Source: Pedobacter sp. Leaf194 (lineage in GTDB: Bacteria; Bacteroidota; Bacteroidia; Sphingobacteriales; Sphingobacteriaceae). Taken from it: DNA of 64,000 nt. The notes beneath the pieces are model-generated. The model did not search any database. It saw only the letters and a program-made list of their open reading frames with translations, and was not told where the DNA came from. Where the stretch lies: assembly GCF_001423945.1 (NCBI RefSeq), contig NZ_LMPU01000013.1, forward strand, positions 1-64,000, given 5' to 3'. This document shows positions 33,518 to 43,145 of the stretch, piece after piece. Both the position numbers and the translations under genes were made by a program. Each line of letters starts with the position of its first letter. The stretch's first letter is position 1.

Positions 33518-36097
33518 ATGAAAAAACCTTTACTACTTTTAATATTTCTAAATTTCATAGCTGTTTCGGTATTTGCCCAAAACACGGTTACCGGCGTTGT
33601 AAAAGGGGCAAATAATATATCAATACCCGGCGCAACAATAACTGTTAGGGGTACAAATATTACCGCCGTCAGTGATGCTGCCGGTAGTTTTACAATAGAT
33701 GCCAGGCAACAGCCACCATTCTACATTCGCGTAAGTTATGTGGGCTATAAACCGCAGGATTTTCAGATTTTAAAGTTACAGGAAACGCCTCTCGAACTCA
33801 CTTTAGTTGAGGATACCCAACTCGATGAGATTGTTGTAACTTCAAGAAGGCGCTCTGAGGTGTTGCAGGATGTGCCAATCCCAATTACAGTAATCGGTGG
33901 CCAGGCTGCAGAGAATGCTGGTGCTTTCAATGTTAATCGTTTAAAAGAACTGGTTCCCTCTGTTCAGCTATATGCCTCGAATGCCAGAAATACAACGCTG
34001 AATATTCGTGGTTTGGGTTCAACTTTTGGCTTAACAAATGACGGGATAGACCCAGGTGTTGGCTTTTATGTTGATGGCGTTTACCACGCCCGCCCGGCTG
34101 CAACCTCAACCGACTTTCTTGATATCGAACGAATTGAGGTAATTCGTGGACCGCAGGGAACTTTGTTCGGTAAAAACACCACTGCGGGTGCATTTAACAT
34201 CACTACAACCAAACCCACTCAAACGCCAACCGCAAAGGCAGAAATGAGTGTAGGTAACTATAATTTTCTTCAGGCAAAAGCTTCTGTTTCCGGAGGACTC
34301 GCAAAAAATCTCGCGGCTAAAATTTCCTTATCGGGTACGCAACGCGATGGCACAATCTGGAATACGAGAGAAGAACGTAAATACAGCGGGCAAAACAATC
34401 TTGGATTTAAAGGGCAGTTGTACTATACTCCATCAGATAGGTTGCAGATTTTGTTAAGCGGCGATGTTAGTGTTCAACATCCGGCAGGTTATCCATTGGT
34501 AATTGCTGGCGTTACTCAAACTGAAAGAAGTGCTTACCGCCAGTACGCAACCATCGTTTCCGCTCTCGGCTACCAGCAACCAAAAATCGATCCTTTCGCC
34601 AGGGAAATTAATACCAACACGCCCTGGAGGCATAACCAATCTATCGGTGGCGTTTCTGTAAACGTAGATTATAAAATCGGTAACGGTACCTTAACTTCTA
34701 CAACGGCCTGGAGATTTTGGAACTGGGACCCAACCAACGACCGGGATTTTTCCGAGCTGGCCGCATTAACAAAATCGCAGGGTAACTCCCGCCACGATCA
34801 ATACTCGCAGGAAATAAGGTATGCGGGTAATATTACTGAAAAATTAAGCGGGGTAATCGGCGTTTTCGCATTGGGGCAGAACTTAAAAGGTCTGGATCAA
34901 ACCGAAGAAGTTGGCAAAGACCAATGGCGCTTTGTGCAAACGAGCGCAACCGGAAGTCAGGCCTTATATGCAACACCAGGCTTGTTAGATGGTTATGGTA
35001 TTAAAACCAACTCTACCATTAAATCGCTAAGTGCAGCCGTTTTCGGTCAGGTAGATTGGGAAGTGGTTAAAAACCTTCACGTTTTGCCTGGCTTACGCTA
35101 CACCTACGATAAAAAAGATGTAGACTATAACCGAAATACCTATGGAGGTTTGCAAACAACCGACGCCGCTTTACTGGCTTTAAAGGCTGCAGTGTACAGC
35201 AACCAACAATTTAATACGAGCACCAACAACAATAATCTTTCCGGAAACTTTACAGTTTCCTACCGCCCAACGCCAAGGTTAAATGCTTATGCAACCTTTT
35301 CAACCGCCTACAAACCCGTTGGCGTTAACGTTGGTGGTTTGCCAACAACTTCAACAGGCGCTGCCGATTTATCACTTGCGGTGGTTAAACCTGAATACGT
35401 AGAGCACTACGAATTAGGCGTTAAAACCAAGCCTTTTAAAGGCGCAATTTTAAATGTTACTGCTTTTAACACCGATATTGATGACTATCAAACCAACGTT
35501 CAATCTCCACAGCTCGGTGTAAACCGTGGCTATCTCGCAAATGCGGAACAAGTAAATGTGAAAGGGTTAGAAATCGATGGAACTTATCAATTGGAAAGAT
35601 TCTTAAGTTTGAACGCCGCATTATCATATTTGGATGGCAAATATGTGAAATTTACCAACGCACCACTTCCTTTAGAAGAAACTGGTCATACGGAACTGAT
35701 AAATGGGGTTGCCACCCAAGTTGCTTTCAAAGATGCATCGGGCGGCAGATTGCCCGGCATTTCTAAATGGAACGTTTCCGGGGGTGCGGAGCTAAGCACA
35801 GCAGGAAATTTGGCCACAAAATCAGGCCGGTATTTTATTGCTGGCGATGCAAGTTACCGTTCAGATTATTCCTCCAACGCAACGCCATCCGCTGTTTTAA
35901 ACGTAGCAGGGTATTCATTATTTAATGCCAGATTGGGCTTCAGATCGGAGAAATTCTCTGCATTTATCTGGAGTAGAAACATAGGCAATAAAAATTACTA
36001 CGAACAATTGCAGGCAGCTGCAGGTAACTCAGGCCTATATGCAGGCGTTCTTGGCGACCCTAGAACTTTTGGCGCTACTTTAAGGTTTTCGTTTTAA
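33518..36097 (+). CDS. TonB-dependent outer-membrane receptor
   Basis: An 859-residue receptor: signal peptide (about 1-21, ending VSVFAQ), an N-terminal CarboxypepD_reg-like domain (about 22-100), a plug (about 105-225, with LDEIVVTSRRRSEVLQDVPI and RIEVIRGPQGTLFGKNTTAG), then a 22-strand-type barrel ending in an aromatic residue (RFSF). No SusD-like partner is adjacent, so it is not a typical SusCD glycan pair; a siderophore, vitamin or other small substrate is possible. The IRGPQGTLFGKNTTAGAFNI stretch resembles siderophore-type receptors. It has a leader of about 134 bases and its own terminator. Confidence 0.93.
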   Translation: MKKPLLLLIFLNFIAVSVFAQNTVTGVVKGANNISIPGATITVRGTNITAVSDAAGSFTIDARQQPPFYIRVSYVGYKPQDFQILKLQETPLELTLVEDTQLDEIVVTSRRRSEVLQDVPIPITVIGGQAAENAGAFNVNRLKELVPSVQLYASNARNTTLNIRGLGSTFGLTNDGIDPGVGFYVDGVYHARPAATSTDFLDIERIEVIRGPQGTLFGKNTTAGAFNITTTKPTQTPTAKAEMSVGNYNFLQAKASVSGGLAKNLAAKISLSGTQRDGTIWNTREERKYSGQNNLGFKGQLYYTPSDRLQILLSGDVSVQHPAGYPLVIAGVTQTERSAYRQYATIVSALGYQQPKIDPFAREINTNTPWRHNQSIGGVSVNVDYKIGNGTLTSTTAWRFWNWDPTNDRDFSELAALTKSQGNSRHDQYSQEIRYAGNITEKLSGVIGVFALGQNLKGLDQTEEVGKDQWRFVQTSATGSQALYATPGLLDGYGIKTNSTIKSLSAAVFGQVDWEVVKNLHVLPGLRYTYDKKDVDYNRNTYGGLQTTDAALLALKAAVYSNQQFNTSTNNNNLSGNFTVSYRPTPRLNAYATFSTAYKPVGVNVGGLPTTSTGAADLSLAVVKPEYVEHYELGVKTKPFKGAILNVTAFNTDIDDYQTNVQSPQLGVNRGYLANAEQVNVKGLEIDGTYQLERFLSLNAALSYLDGKYVKFTNAPLPLEETGHTELINGVATQVAFKDASGGRLPGISKWNVSGGAELSTAGNLATKSGRYFIAGDASYRSDYSSNATPSAVLNVAGYSLFNARLGFRSEKFSAFIWSRNIGNKNYYEQLQAAAGNSGLYAGVLGDPRTFGATLRFSF

Positions 36098-36130
36098 TAC
36101 AGCAATCTTTTCTCTCTTTTATATTTGGTT

Positions 36131-36163
36131 AAAAAGCGTCGGGTTATTCCGGCGCTTTTTTTT
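36131..36163 (+). terminator. Terminator after the TonB receptor
   Basis: AAAAAGCGTCGG and CCGGCGCTTTTT pair (one G-T) around GTTATT and run into a T tract. Confidence 0.85.
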
Positions 36164-36582
36164 GGAGACCAGGTTTCTACACTTTTCGGTTGCGGTACGC
36201 CTGCTGTTCGTTCAATCTTTTTTGCGATTCTGTTGTGCGCATGAACCGGTGATTCGGCTCTGCTCAGTGTTTTGTTTTTAAGCTATTTCGTAAAGCATTC
36301 CGACAGCAAATCAATGTAGCTGGCAACAAAAAAGGATTTCACTTCCATCAGGTCTATAATCGGAAGTCAGTAATTCTTTTGCCAGCTAAATGGTAAAGCC
36401 TTTTAGTTTCAAAATTGTTAATTGCTAAAGCGAACCATAACGTTAACGTCACTTAAACTGTAAAAATAAACTATCGTTAACGCAATTGAGACATTTAAAA
36501 TCTGAAACATTTTAGGCCTTGTGCAGAATTAAAATTTACAGAAAGCCGATAAAGTCTTAACTTCGGTAAATTTTTAATCTAA
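36164..36582. other. Non-coding stretch with two CGTTAACG palindromes
   Basis: About 420 bases without a convincing gene. A slightly GC-richer part (about 36180-36390) resembles decayed or dispersed intergenic sequence. Nearer the next gene, CGTTAACG occurs twice, at 36441-36448 (within the perfect palindrome ACGTTAACGT) and 36475-36482, spaced 34 bases. No good TAnnTTTG promoter is seen at the usual distance from the LOG-family start at 36583. Confidence 0.4.
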
Positions 36583-37176
36583 ATGAATAAGCTTAAATCT
36601 GTTTGCGTGTACTGTGGCTCTAATTTTAATGGCGACTTACAATTGCGCAAGGCGATAAAAGAACTGGCAGAAACACTTGTAAAACAAGAAATAAAATTGG
36701 TTTATGGCGGTGGAAGTGTTGGCGTAATGGGTGTTTTGGCGAATGATGTTTTAGAACTTGGCGGCTCGGTAACTGGCGTTATTCCTCAGTTTCTGGTGGA
36801 TAAAGAAGTAGGGCATAAGGGCATTTCAGAAATGATTGTAACCGAAAACATGCATCAACGCAAACAAAAAATGGCCGATTTAAGCGATGGTTTTGTTATA
36901 CTTCCCGGTGGGTTTGGTACACTCGAAGAATTTTTCGAAGTGCTTACCTGGCTGCAATTGGGTTTACATAATAAGCCCATCGGAGTATTAAATGTTAACG
37001 GTTTCTACGATCCGCTCTTCGCCCAAATGGAAATCATGGTAAACAACAGATTTTTAAAACCTGCGAACCGCGATTTGGTTTTTAATGAAGCCGATGCCGT
37101 AACTTTAATTAATAAAATGGATAATTTCTCGGCTACTCCAGACGAAGTTTGGTTTAAAGAGCGTAATCTAACCTGA
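36583..37176 (+). CDS. LOG-family protein (nucleotide phosphoribohydrolase type)
   Basis: A 197-residue Rossmann protein. The LOG signature is complete: PGGFGTLEE at 108-116 and the substrate-binding Arg93 in ENMHQRKQKM, with the nucleotide loop VYGGGSVGVMG (about 40-50). Family members release ribose 5-phosphate from nucleoside monophosphates, including cytokinin precursors; in bacteria the role is often unclear. It is followed after 58 bases by the MaoC paralogue 2 on the same strand. Confidence 0.9.
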   Translation: MNKLKSVCVYCGSNFNGDLQLRKAIKELAETLVKQEIKLVYGGGSVGVMGVLANDVLELGGSVTGVIPQFLVDKEVGHKGISEMIVTENMHQRKQKMADLSDGFVILPGGFGTLEEFFEVLTWLQLGLHNKPIGVLNVNGFYDPLFAQMEIMVNNRFLKPANRDLVFNEADAVTLINKMDNFSATPDEVWFKERNLT

Positions 37177-37234
37177 TGAAAATCTTAATAGCCGGTTAAC
37201 AACAATCAATTTAGCAATATAACATTCATAAAAA

Positions 37235-37699
37235 ATGCAAATTATTTCTTCTCACGCAGAATTTGAACAACATTTAGGTAAAGAACTTGGTGTATCTTCC
37301 TGGCACACCATTACACAAGAGCAAATAAATAAATTTGCCGATGCCACTTTAGACTATCAATGGATTCATACCGATGAGGATAGGGCAAAAAATGAAGGGC
37401 CGTTTGGTTCAACCATTGCTCATGGCTATTTAACGCTATCGCTGATTCCTTATTTATGGAAAGAGATCGTTGATATCCAGAATCTTAAAATGGAAATCAA
37501 TTATGGCATTGATACCCTAAAGTTTGCACAGCCCGTAACGGTAAATAGTAGAATCAGACTGAAAGCAAAACTGGCATCCATTGTAAATTTACGTGGTGTT
37601 ACTAAAGTACATATGGGTATTGAAATGGAGATTGAGGAACAAAAAAAGCCAGCATTCACCGGCGAAGTCGTTTTTCTATATCATTTTATTACAGCTTAA
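37235..37699 (+). CDS. MaoC-family (R)-hydratase, paralogue 2
   Basis: A 154-residue single hot-dog enzyme very similar to the protein at 6183-6641 over its full length (both share FADATLD[FY]QWIHTD and PFGSTIAHGYLTLSLIPYLW). The catalytic Asp and His are conserved, so it should be an active enoyl-CoA hydratase. It follows the LOG gene and lies upstream of an opposite-strand gene, so the two copies have quite different neighbourhoods. Sequence differences are largest in the C-terminal third. Confidence 0.9.
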   Translation: MQIISSHAEFEQHLGKELGVSSWHTITQEQINKFADATLDYQWIHTDEDRAKNEGPFGSTIAHGYLTLSLIPYLWKEIVDIQNLKMEINYGIDTLKFAQPVTVNSRIRLKAKLASIVNLRGVTKVHMGIEMEIEEQKKPAFTGEVVFLYHFITA

Positions 37700-37720
37700 A
37701 TACTATCGCCCGTTCGTTAA

Positions 37721-38164
37721 TTATTCTTTTCTGAACTTTTTCTTGATGAAACCGCCAATCGATTCATCTTCCAAATCTTCAAGAGTGCTCAGCTCAAGTT
37801 CAAGCGCTTTTGTGCTAATTTGAATTTCAATTAAAGAGATAATCAGCGAAATCATGAAAAATATCAGGCTTAAGGCGAAGAGGATTTCCGCCACTACGTT
37901 CCATTCCAGGTAAATAAAAAACATGCAGAATAAACAAAGGCAAAAACTTAAAACGCCGAAAGCCTGCATGTTTTTTATAAGTCTTAACCTGTAGCGCAAG
38001 TTTTTAATTTGATTTTGCAGGCCAACGTTTTTCTCGCCTTCTTCATACTTTGCTTTTAAGCTCCTCACCAAAGCAGCAAGTGCTAAAAACCTATTGGTGT
38101 AGGCCAGCATTATCAAACTAATTGCCGGGAATAGTAATGCGGGGATATTAACGGTAAGTTCCAT
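37721..38164 (-). CDS. DUF2721-like membrane protein
   Basis: About 147 residues from the ATG at 38164. A first transmembrane helix (NIPALLFPAISLIMLAYT) leads into a cytoplasmic helical linker (LAALVRSLKAKYEEGEK), then two further membrane helices close together (GVLSFCLCLFCMFFIYL and ILFALSLIFFMISLIISL). The layout fits the DUF2721 group, whose function is unknown. The C-terminus is charged. It is transcribed against both neighbours. Confidence 0.72.
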   Translation of the reverse strand: MELTVNIPALLFPAISLIMLAYTNRFLALAALVRSLKAKYEEGEKNVGLQNQIKNLRYRLRLIKNMQAFGVLSFCLCLFCMFFIYLEWNVVAEILFALSLIFFMISLIISLIEIQISTKALELELSTLEDLEDESIGGFIKKKFRKE

Positions 38165-38182
38165 TCGTTGCGATTTATCCAA

Positions 38183-38496
38183 AAATATTATTTTAATCGG
38201 ATATCTTTTTTGTTAATCGCAAAGTGGGTAAAATTCTTTGCGTACAATTTATGAGTAGATAACTGAGCTGATATTCGCTAACCATACGCTCAATGAGTTT
38301 TCATTGAAGATGCACTTAGGTAAATAGCTTAACCTTATTGTTGCCGGGCACCGGTGTCTGTTATCCTTTTGTTTTAGTTAGACCGGTTTCTTGAATTTTG
38401 TGATTTTTTCTGTTTCGCTTTGCGCCAAATGCAACGTTAGACCAGAAACCATTTCAGTCTTCTTAGTTTTTATGAAATTAAATTTAAATTGCCTCC
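38183..38496. other. Intergenic stretch without a recognised feature
   Basis: About 310 bases between divergent genes. No terminator, RNA gene or convincing small ORF was seen. TAAATTTA near 38476 could be a weak -7 element for the downstream carboxylase gene. A GTTAGACC word occurs twice (about 38377 and 38439), without further symmetry. Confidence 0.3.
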
Positions 38497-40125
38497 ATGA
38501 ATATTGAATTCAACAAAAACGAAGATGTGAACAAGCAGCTGGTTTACGAGCTAAAAACCAAGCTTAAAAAAATCTACGCTGGCGGAGGTGAAAAAAACGC
38601 CGCTAAGCAGAAGGAAAAGGGTAAGCTGTTAGCTCGTGAGCGCATCGCTTACCTTATTGATGATGGTTCTGACTTTCTTGAGGTTGGCGCTTTCACAGCC
38701 GACGGAATGTACGCTGAACAAGGGGGCTGCCCATCTGCAGGCGTGGTTTGTGGTATTGGATATGTGAGTGGACGGCAGTGTGTTATCGTTGCAAATGATG
38801 CCACTGTAAAGGCAGGCGCATGGTTCCCGATGACGGCCAAGAAAAATCTTCGGGCGCAGGAAATTGCTATGGAAAACCGGTTGCCAGTAATTTACCTCGT
38901 TGATAGTGCAGGCGTTTATTTGCAAATGCAGGATGAAATTTTTCCGGACAAGGAGCATTTTGGCCGGATGTTTAGAAATAATGCAATGATGTCTTCGGAT
39001 GGGATTGTTCAAATTTCGGCCATTATGGGTGCTTGTGTTGCGGGCGGGGCATATCTGCCTATAATGAGCGACGAAGCCATGATTGTAGATAAAACAGGCT
39101 CGGTATTTTTAGCAGGTTCTTATCTGGTAAAATCGGCGATAGGCGAGGAGGTTGACAACGAAACGCTGGGCGGTGCAACCACACATTGTGAAATTTCTGG
39201 TGTAACTGATTATAAACATCCCAATGATGAGGCCTGTCTGGATAGCATCAGGAACATAATGAGCATGCTGGGCGCACCTCAAAATGCAGGTTTTGACAGA
39301 ATTAAACCATCGAAACCAAAAGAAAAGGAAGAGGAGTTGTATGGTATTATTCCCGAAAACAGAGACAAACAATATGAGATCATGGATATCATCAACCGTT
39401 TGGTTGATAATTCTGAATTCGAGGAATATAAACAAGGTTACGGGCAAAGCATTGTTTGCGGTTTAGGCCGTATTGATGGCTGGGCAGTCGGTATTGTAGC
39501 CAATCAACGAAAGGTAGTCAAATCGAAAAAAGGCGAAATGCAGTTTGGCGGGGTAATCTATTCTGATAGTGCAGATAAAGCAACTCGTTTTATCATGAAC
39601 TGCAATCAAAAGAAAATTCCTTTGGTATTTTTACAAGATGTAACAGGTTTCATGGTTGGTAGCCGCTCAGAGCATGGCGGAATTATCAAAGATGGTGCTA
39701 AAATGGTAAATGCCGTCGCCAATTCAGTGGTTCCTAAGTTTACGATTGTAATTGGCAATTCTTATGGCGCAGGCAATTATGCCATGTGTGGAAAAGCGTA
39801 CGACCCACGGTTAATTTATGTTTGGCCAACAGCCAAAATTGCTGTAATGGGCGGTTCACAAGCTGCAAAAACACTGTTACAGATTCAGGAAGCTTCACTC
39901 AAAGCTAAAGGCGAAGTTATTACACCAGAAAAGGAAGCTGAAATGCTAAAAGAAATCACAGATAAATACGATAGTCAGACCACGCCTTATTACGCCGCCT
40001 CGCGACTTTGGGTGGATGGAATTATCGACCCGCTCGAAACTCGAAAAGTAATTTCAATGGGTATTGAGGCCGCAAATCAATCGCCAATAACTAAGCGCTT
40101 TAATGTCGGGATAATTCAAACTTAA
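38497..40125 (+). CDS. Acyl-CoA carboxylase carboxyltransferase (beta) subunit
   Basis: A 542-residue biotin-dependent carboxyltransferase. Two crotonase-like domains are visible: the N-terminal half with LLARERIAYLIDDGSDFLEVGAF and the oxyanion region GACVAGGAYLPIMSDEAMIV, and the C-terminal half with FLQDVTGFMVGSRSEHGG and IGNSYGAGNYAMCGKAYDP. The size fits methylcrotonyl-CoA or propionyl-CoA carboxylase beta subunits; the substrate is not decided by the visible motifs. No biotin carboxylase subunit is adjacent. A methylmalonyl-CoA epimerase elsewhere in the window supports propionate use, but only loosely. Confidence 0.93.
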   Translation: MNIEFNKNEDVNKQLVYELKTKLKKIYAGGGEKNAAKQKEKGKLLARERIAYLIDDGSDFLEVGAFTADGMYAEQGGCPSAGVVCGIGYVSGRQCVIVANDATVKAGAWFPMTAKKNLRAQEIAMENRLPVIYLVDSAGVYLQMQDEIFPDKEHFGRMFRNNAMMSSDGIVQISAIMGACVAGGAYLPIMSDEAMIVDKTGSVFLAGSYLVKSAIGEEVDNETLGGATTHCEISGVTDYKHPNDEACLDSIRNIMSMLGAPQNAGFDRIKPSKPKEKEEELYGIIPENRDKQYEIMDIINRLVDNSEFEEYKQGYGQSIVCGLGRIDGWAVGIVANQRKVVKSKKGEMQFGGVIYSDSADKATRFIMNCNQKKIPLVFLQDVTGFMVGSRSEHGGIIKDGAKMVNAVANSVVPKFTIVIGNSYGAGNYAMCGKAYDPRLIYVWPTAKIAVMGGSQAAKTLLQIQEASLKAKGEVITPEKEAEMLKEITDKYDSQTTPYYAASRLWVDGIIDPLETRKVISMGIEAANQSPITKRFNVGIIQT

Positions 40126-40228
40126 TGGATTACGAAAGTTTTTAATCATACTTTATGCCTTTGGTTTCATCCTGCTATTTTTGTAATTTGCAGACAAGAC
40201 GCCGTTTATAGCTTCAAGTTTATAGAAT

Positions 40229-40693
40229 ATGAAATATTTAGTGCTTAGCATAATCATAGCTTTTGCTTTTTCTGCATCTGCACAAAAGAAAATTTACCTC
40301 GATCAGCGTAATTTTGTCACCGATTCTTCATCGGCAAAAACATATGCTATAATTTTTCCCAAGGTTGCCGATGATAGCCTTTATAGGGTGAAGCAGTATA
40401 GTTTGTCTGGGCAAATTATTGTTGATGGAACTTTCCGCGATGAGGCATTAACAATTGCAAATGGATTCTTTAAGAATTATAAAGTGCTAAGTGATAAATT
40501 TTCTGAGTATCAGGCGCTCGATGGTGATGGTTCGACTAAAGTGACCAGACCACGGCCAAAATCATATTTAACGGAGCAGGGGCATATCGTTAATAATAAA
40601 AAGGAGGGCGCCTGGCGTGTTTTTTTTCTCGATGGTACCCTAAAACGAATTGAAAATTACAAAAACGGAATTCTTGAAAAAGCTTCAAAGTAG
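40229..40693 (+). CDS. Exported protein with a MORN-like C-terminal repeat
   Basis: A 154-residue protein with a signal peptide (MKYLVLSIIIAFAFSASAQ). The C-terminal part contains a MORN-2-like element (HIVNNKKEGAWRVFFLDGTL followed by KRIENYKNGILE), typical of surface or periplasmic proteins of Bacteroidota; the rest is unassigned. Its end overlaps the dipeptidase gene, so both are probably one transcript. Function unknown. Confidence 0.7.
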   Translation: MKYLVLSIIIAFAFSASAQKKIYLDQRNFVTDSSSAKTYAIIFPKVADDSLYRVKQYSLSGQIIVDGTFRDEALTIANGFFKNYKVLSDKFSEYQALDGDGSTKVTRPRPKSYLTEQGHIVNNKKEGAWRVFFLDGTLKRIENYKNGILEKASK

Positions 40694-41849
40694 TTTATTA
40701 AGCCTCGCTTTCTTCATCATTTTATCGGTCCATGTAAAAGCCCAAATGGTGAGTAAAATCCATCAGGATGCCATTGTAGTTGATACACATGGCGATATTC
40801 TCTTTAACCAGATTAAATCGGGAATTGATATTGGAAAACTGCAGCCGAAAGGAAATTTTGATTTGGTAAGAGCTAAGCAAGGAGGGTTGGATGTTCAGTT
40901 TTTCTCGATTTGGTGTGATGAAAAAGGAGGTTATGCTGTTGCGAAACAGGAAATTGATTCGCTTTATAGTCTAATCAAACGGTATCCAAACCGTATCGGG
41001 CTAGCAAGAACAGCAACAGAATTGCAGAGTACTGTTAAAGAGCAGAAATTAGCGGCAATGATTGGCGTTGAAGGTGGCCATATGATAGAAAACCGCTTGG
41101 ATTATATCGATAGCCTGGCAAAACGCGGAATGGCTTATCTTACCTTAACATGGAACAACAGCACTTCTTGGGCCAGCTCTGCGGCCGAAGAAACGTCGGG
41201 CAAAGTGAAGTCCGAAAAGGCTGGGTTAAACGCATTCGGAAGGCAGGTTGTTAGGCGATTAAATAAACTCGGCGTAATGGTCGATTTATCGCACGTTGGA
41301 GAAAAGACGTTTTACGATGCCATAGCAGCGAGTTCAAAACCGGTAATTGTTTCTCATAGTTGTGCTTACAGTTTAAACCCCGTTCCCAGAAACCTGAAGG
41401 ATGAACAAATTAAAACGGTTGGTAAAAATGGCGGCGTTGTTTGCGTAAATTTCTATAGCGGATTTTTAGATTCAACCTTCAGCAACAAGCAAAAGGTATT
41501 TTTTGCAAAATATGATGATGAGTTGAAGAAGCTTTCTTCAAAATACGGCCGTAGCAATGCCATTGATACGCTAATAGCAAATCATCAGGCAGATGCCGAC
41601 GCCACAAGGCCGCCAGTTTCCTTGCTGGTTGAACACATTGACCACATTGTTAAGTTAATTGGTGTAGATCATGTTGGCTTGGGTGCAGATTTTGATGGTG
41701 CAGAATCGTTTCCTTTGGGAATCAACAGCGTGGCTGATTACCCGAAAATCACTTCCGAATTATTGCGGAAGGGATATACTGCGGTGGACATAAAGAAAAT
41801 TATGGGCGCTAACGTGGTGCGGCTCATCAAAGAGAATAAAGGAAATTGA
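40674..41849 (+). CDS. Exported membrane-dipeptidase-like (M19) enzyme
   Basis: About 391 residues starting at a TTG (40674), which gives an ideal signal peptide (MKKLQSSLLSLAFFIILS, cleaved after VKAQ); an earlier TTG at 40650 adds eight codons. The family's zinc ligands are present: the HxD of VDTHGDIL, GVEGGHMIENR, His in VDLSHVGEKT, His in VSHSCAYSLNPVPRNL and Asp in GLGADFDG. Renal-dipeptidase-type enzymes hydrolyse dipeptides in the periplasm. It overlaps the MORN-like gene by 20 bases. Confidence 0.92.
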   Translation: MKKLQSSLLSLAFFIILSVHVKAQMVSKIHQDAIVVDTHGDILFNQIKSGIDIGKLQPKGNFDLVRAKQGGLDVQFFSIWCDEKGGYAVAKQEIDSLYSLIKRYPNRIGLARTATELQSTVKEQKLAAMIGVEGGHMIENRLDYIDSLAKRGMAYLTLTWNNSTSWASSAAEETSGKVKSEKAGLNAFGRQVVRRLNKLGVMVDLSHVGEKTFYDAIAASSKPVIVSHSCAYSLNPVPRNLKDEQIKTVGKNGGVVCVNFYSGFLDSTFSNKQKVFFAKYDDELKKLSSKYGRSNAIDTLIANHQADADATRPPVSLLVEHIDHIVKLIGVDHVGLGADFDGAESFPLGINSVADYPKITSELLRKGYTAVDIKKIMGANVVRLIKENKGN

Positions 41850-41944
41850 GGGCCGGTTCTAGGCTTTTTGGTCTCGATAGCTACTGCAATATACTATCCT
41901 GATAAAATTGAATGTTAATAAGTAAACTATGTTGACAATGCAGA

Positions 41945-41976
41945 CTTGTTAACAATTACTTAAAGCATTAAATTTG
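41945..41976 (+). promoter_or_regulatory. Promoter of trxB
   Basis: CTTG (41945-41948), 20 bases, TAAATTTG (41969-41976), a near-perfect Bacteroidota promoter. It covers the first codons of a longer in-frame reading of trxB, supporting the internal start at 42010. Confidence 0.7.
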
Positions 41977-42009
41977 TACCTTATTAAAGAATTTCAAACA
42001 CCTAAAATA

Positions 42010-42966
42010 ATGTCACAAGAAAACGAACACGTTCAGTGTTTAATTATAGGTTCTGGTCCGGCGGGTTATACGGCGGCCATTTATGCAGCTAGAGCGGATT
42101 TAAAGCCAGTTATGTATACCGGAATGCAGGCCGGTGGCCAGTTAACGCAAACCACGGATGTAGAGAATTTTCCGGGTTATCCGCAGGGAATAATGGGACC
42201 GGAGATGATGGAAGATTTTCGCAAGCAAGCAGAGCGTTTTGGAACGGATATCCGTTTTGGTTACGTAAGTTCGGTAGATTTCTCGTCGGCCCCGCATAAA
42301 GTTGTTATAGATGAAATTAAAACAATAACTGCCGATTCTGTTATCATTGCAACGGGTGCAACCGCAAAGTGGCTGGGTTTACCAAGCGAGCAACAATATA
42401 ATGGCTTCGGGGTTTCGGCCTGTGCCGTGTGTGACGGTTTTTTCTTTAAGGGACAGGATGTTGCAATTGTTGGCGCTGGCGATACCGCTGCAGAAGAAGC
42501 AACTTACCTTGCGAAACTGTGTAAAACTGTTCATTTATTGGTTCGTAGAGATGAGTTTAGGGCATCTAAAGCAATGGTAAGCCGTGTTTTAGCAACACCA
42601 AATATCATTGTTCACTACAATACAGAGACGCAGGAGATTTTAGGAAACGGAAAAAATGTAACTGCTGTAAAAGTTCTTGATAACAAAACGAATATCACTT
42701 CGGAAATTCCTGTTGAAGGATTTTTCGTGGCCATTGGCCACAAACCAAATACGGATATTTTCAAAGGTCAGTTGGAAATGGATGAAACTGGTTATTTGTT
42801 GACTAAACCTGGCTCTACCTTAACAAACATTGAGGGCGTTTTTGCCTGTGGCGATGTGCAGGATATGTACTACCGTCAGGCGGTAACGGCCGCGGGCTCG
42901 GGTTGTATGGCAGCGCTGGATGCTGAAAGGTATTTGGCCGCAAAGGAACATCCGGTAGAAGCATAA
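42010..42966 (+). CDS. trxB: Thioredoxin reductase
   Basis: A 318-residue low-molecular-weight thioredoxin reductase: N-terminal FAD loop GSGPAGYTAAIYAARA, redox-active CxxC as Cys138-Ala-Val-Cys141 in SACAVCDG, NADPH loop VGAGDTAAEEATYL and the C-terminal FAD motif GVFACGDVQDMYYRQAV. It regenerates reduced thioredoxin with NADPH. The start at 42010 (MSQENEHVQC) follows the promoter; an earlier frame would begin inside it. A terminator-like hairpin follows, so it is monocistronic. Confidence 0.97.
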   Translation: MSQENEHVQCLIIGSGPAGYTAAIYAARADLKPVMYTGMQAGGQLTQTTDVENFPGYPQGIMGPEMMEDFRKQAERFGTDIRFGYVSSVDFSSAPHKVVIDEIKTITADSVIIATGATAKWLGLPSEQQYNGFGVSACAVCDGFFFKGQDVAIVGAGDTAAEEATYLAKLCKTVHLLVRRDEFRASKAMVSRVLATPNIIVHYNTETQEILGNGKNVTAVKVLDNKTNITSEIPVEGFFVAIGHKPNTDIFKGQLEMDETGYLLTKPGSTLTNIEGVFACGDVQDMYYRQAVTAAGSGCMAALDAERYLAAKEHPVEA

Positions 42967-42987
42967 ATTATAAAAAATAGCTTTAAA

Positions 42988-43020
42988 GTCTCTCTGATTA
43001 ATTTCTGAGAGATTTTTTTT
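42988..43020 (+). terminator. Terminator after trxB
   Basis: TCTCTC and GAGAGA arms (about 42991-42996 and 43006-43011, extended imperfectly) are followed by a long T tract. Confidence 0.65.
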
Positions 43021-43145
43021 AGCCTTAATTTTTAAAAATCAAACGTTTGTTGTAGATTGTAACAAAAAAGTGAGCAAGAGGTTCTTAAGGTAATCTTTAT
43101 CTTAGGTCGATTTAAACAAATATTTATTCTAATTTCAAACCAAAT

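Noticed and set aside
36200..36390. Decayed gene or mobile-element remnant in the long gap before the LOG gene
   Set aside because: No reading frame or terminal repeats could be followed; the sequence is listed only as unexplained.
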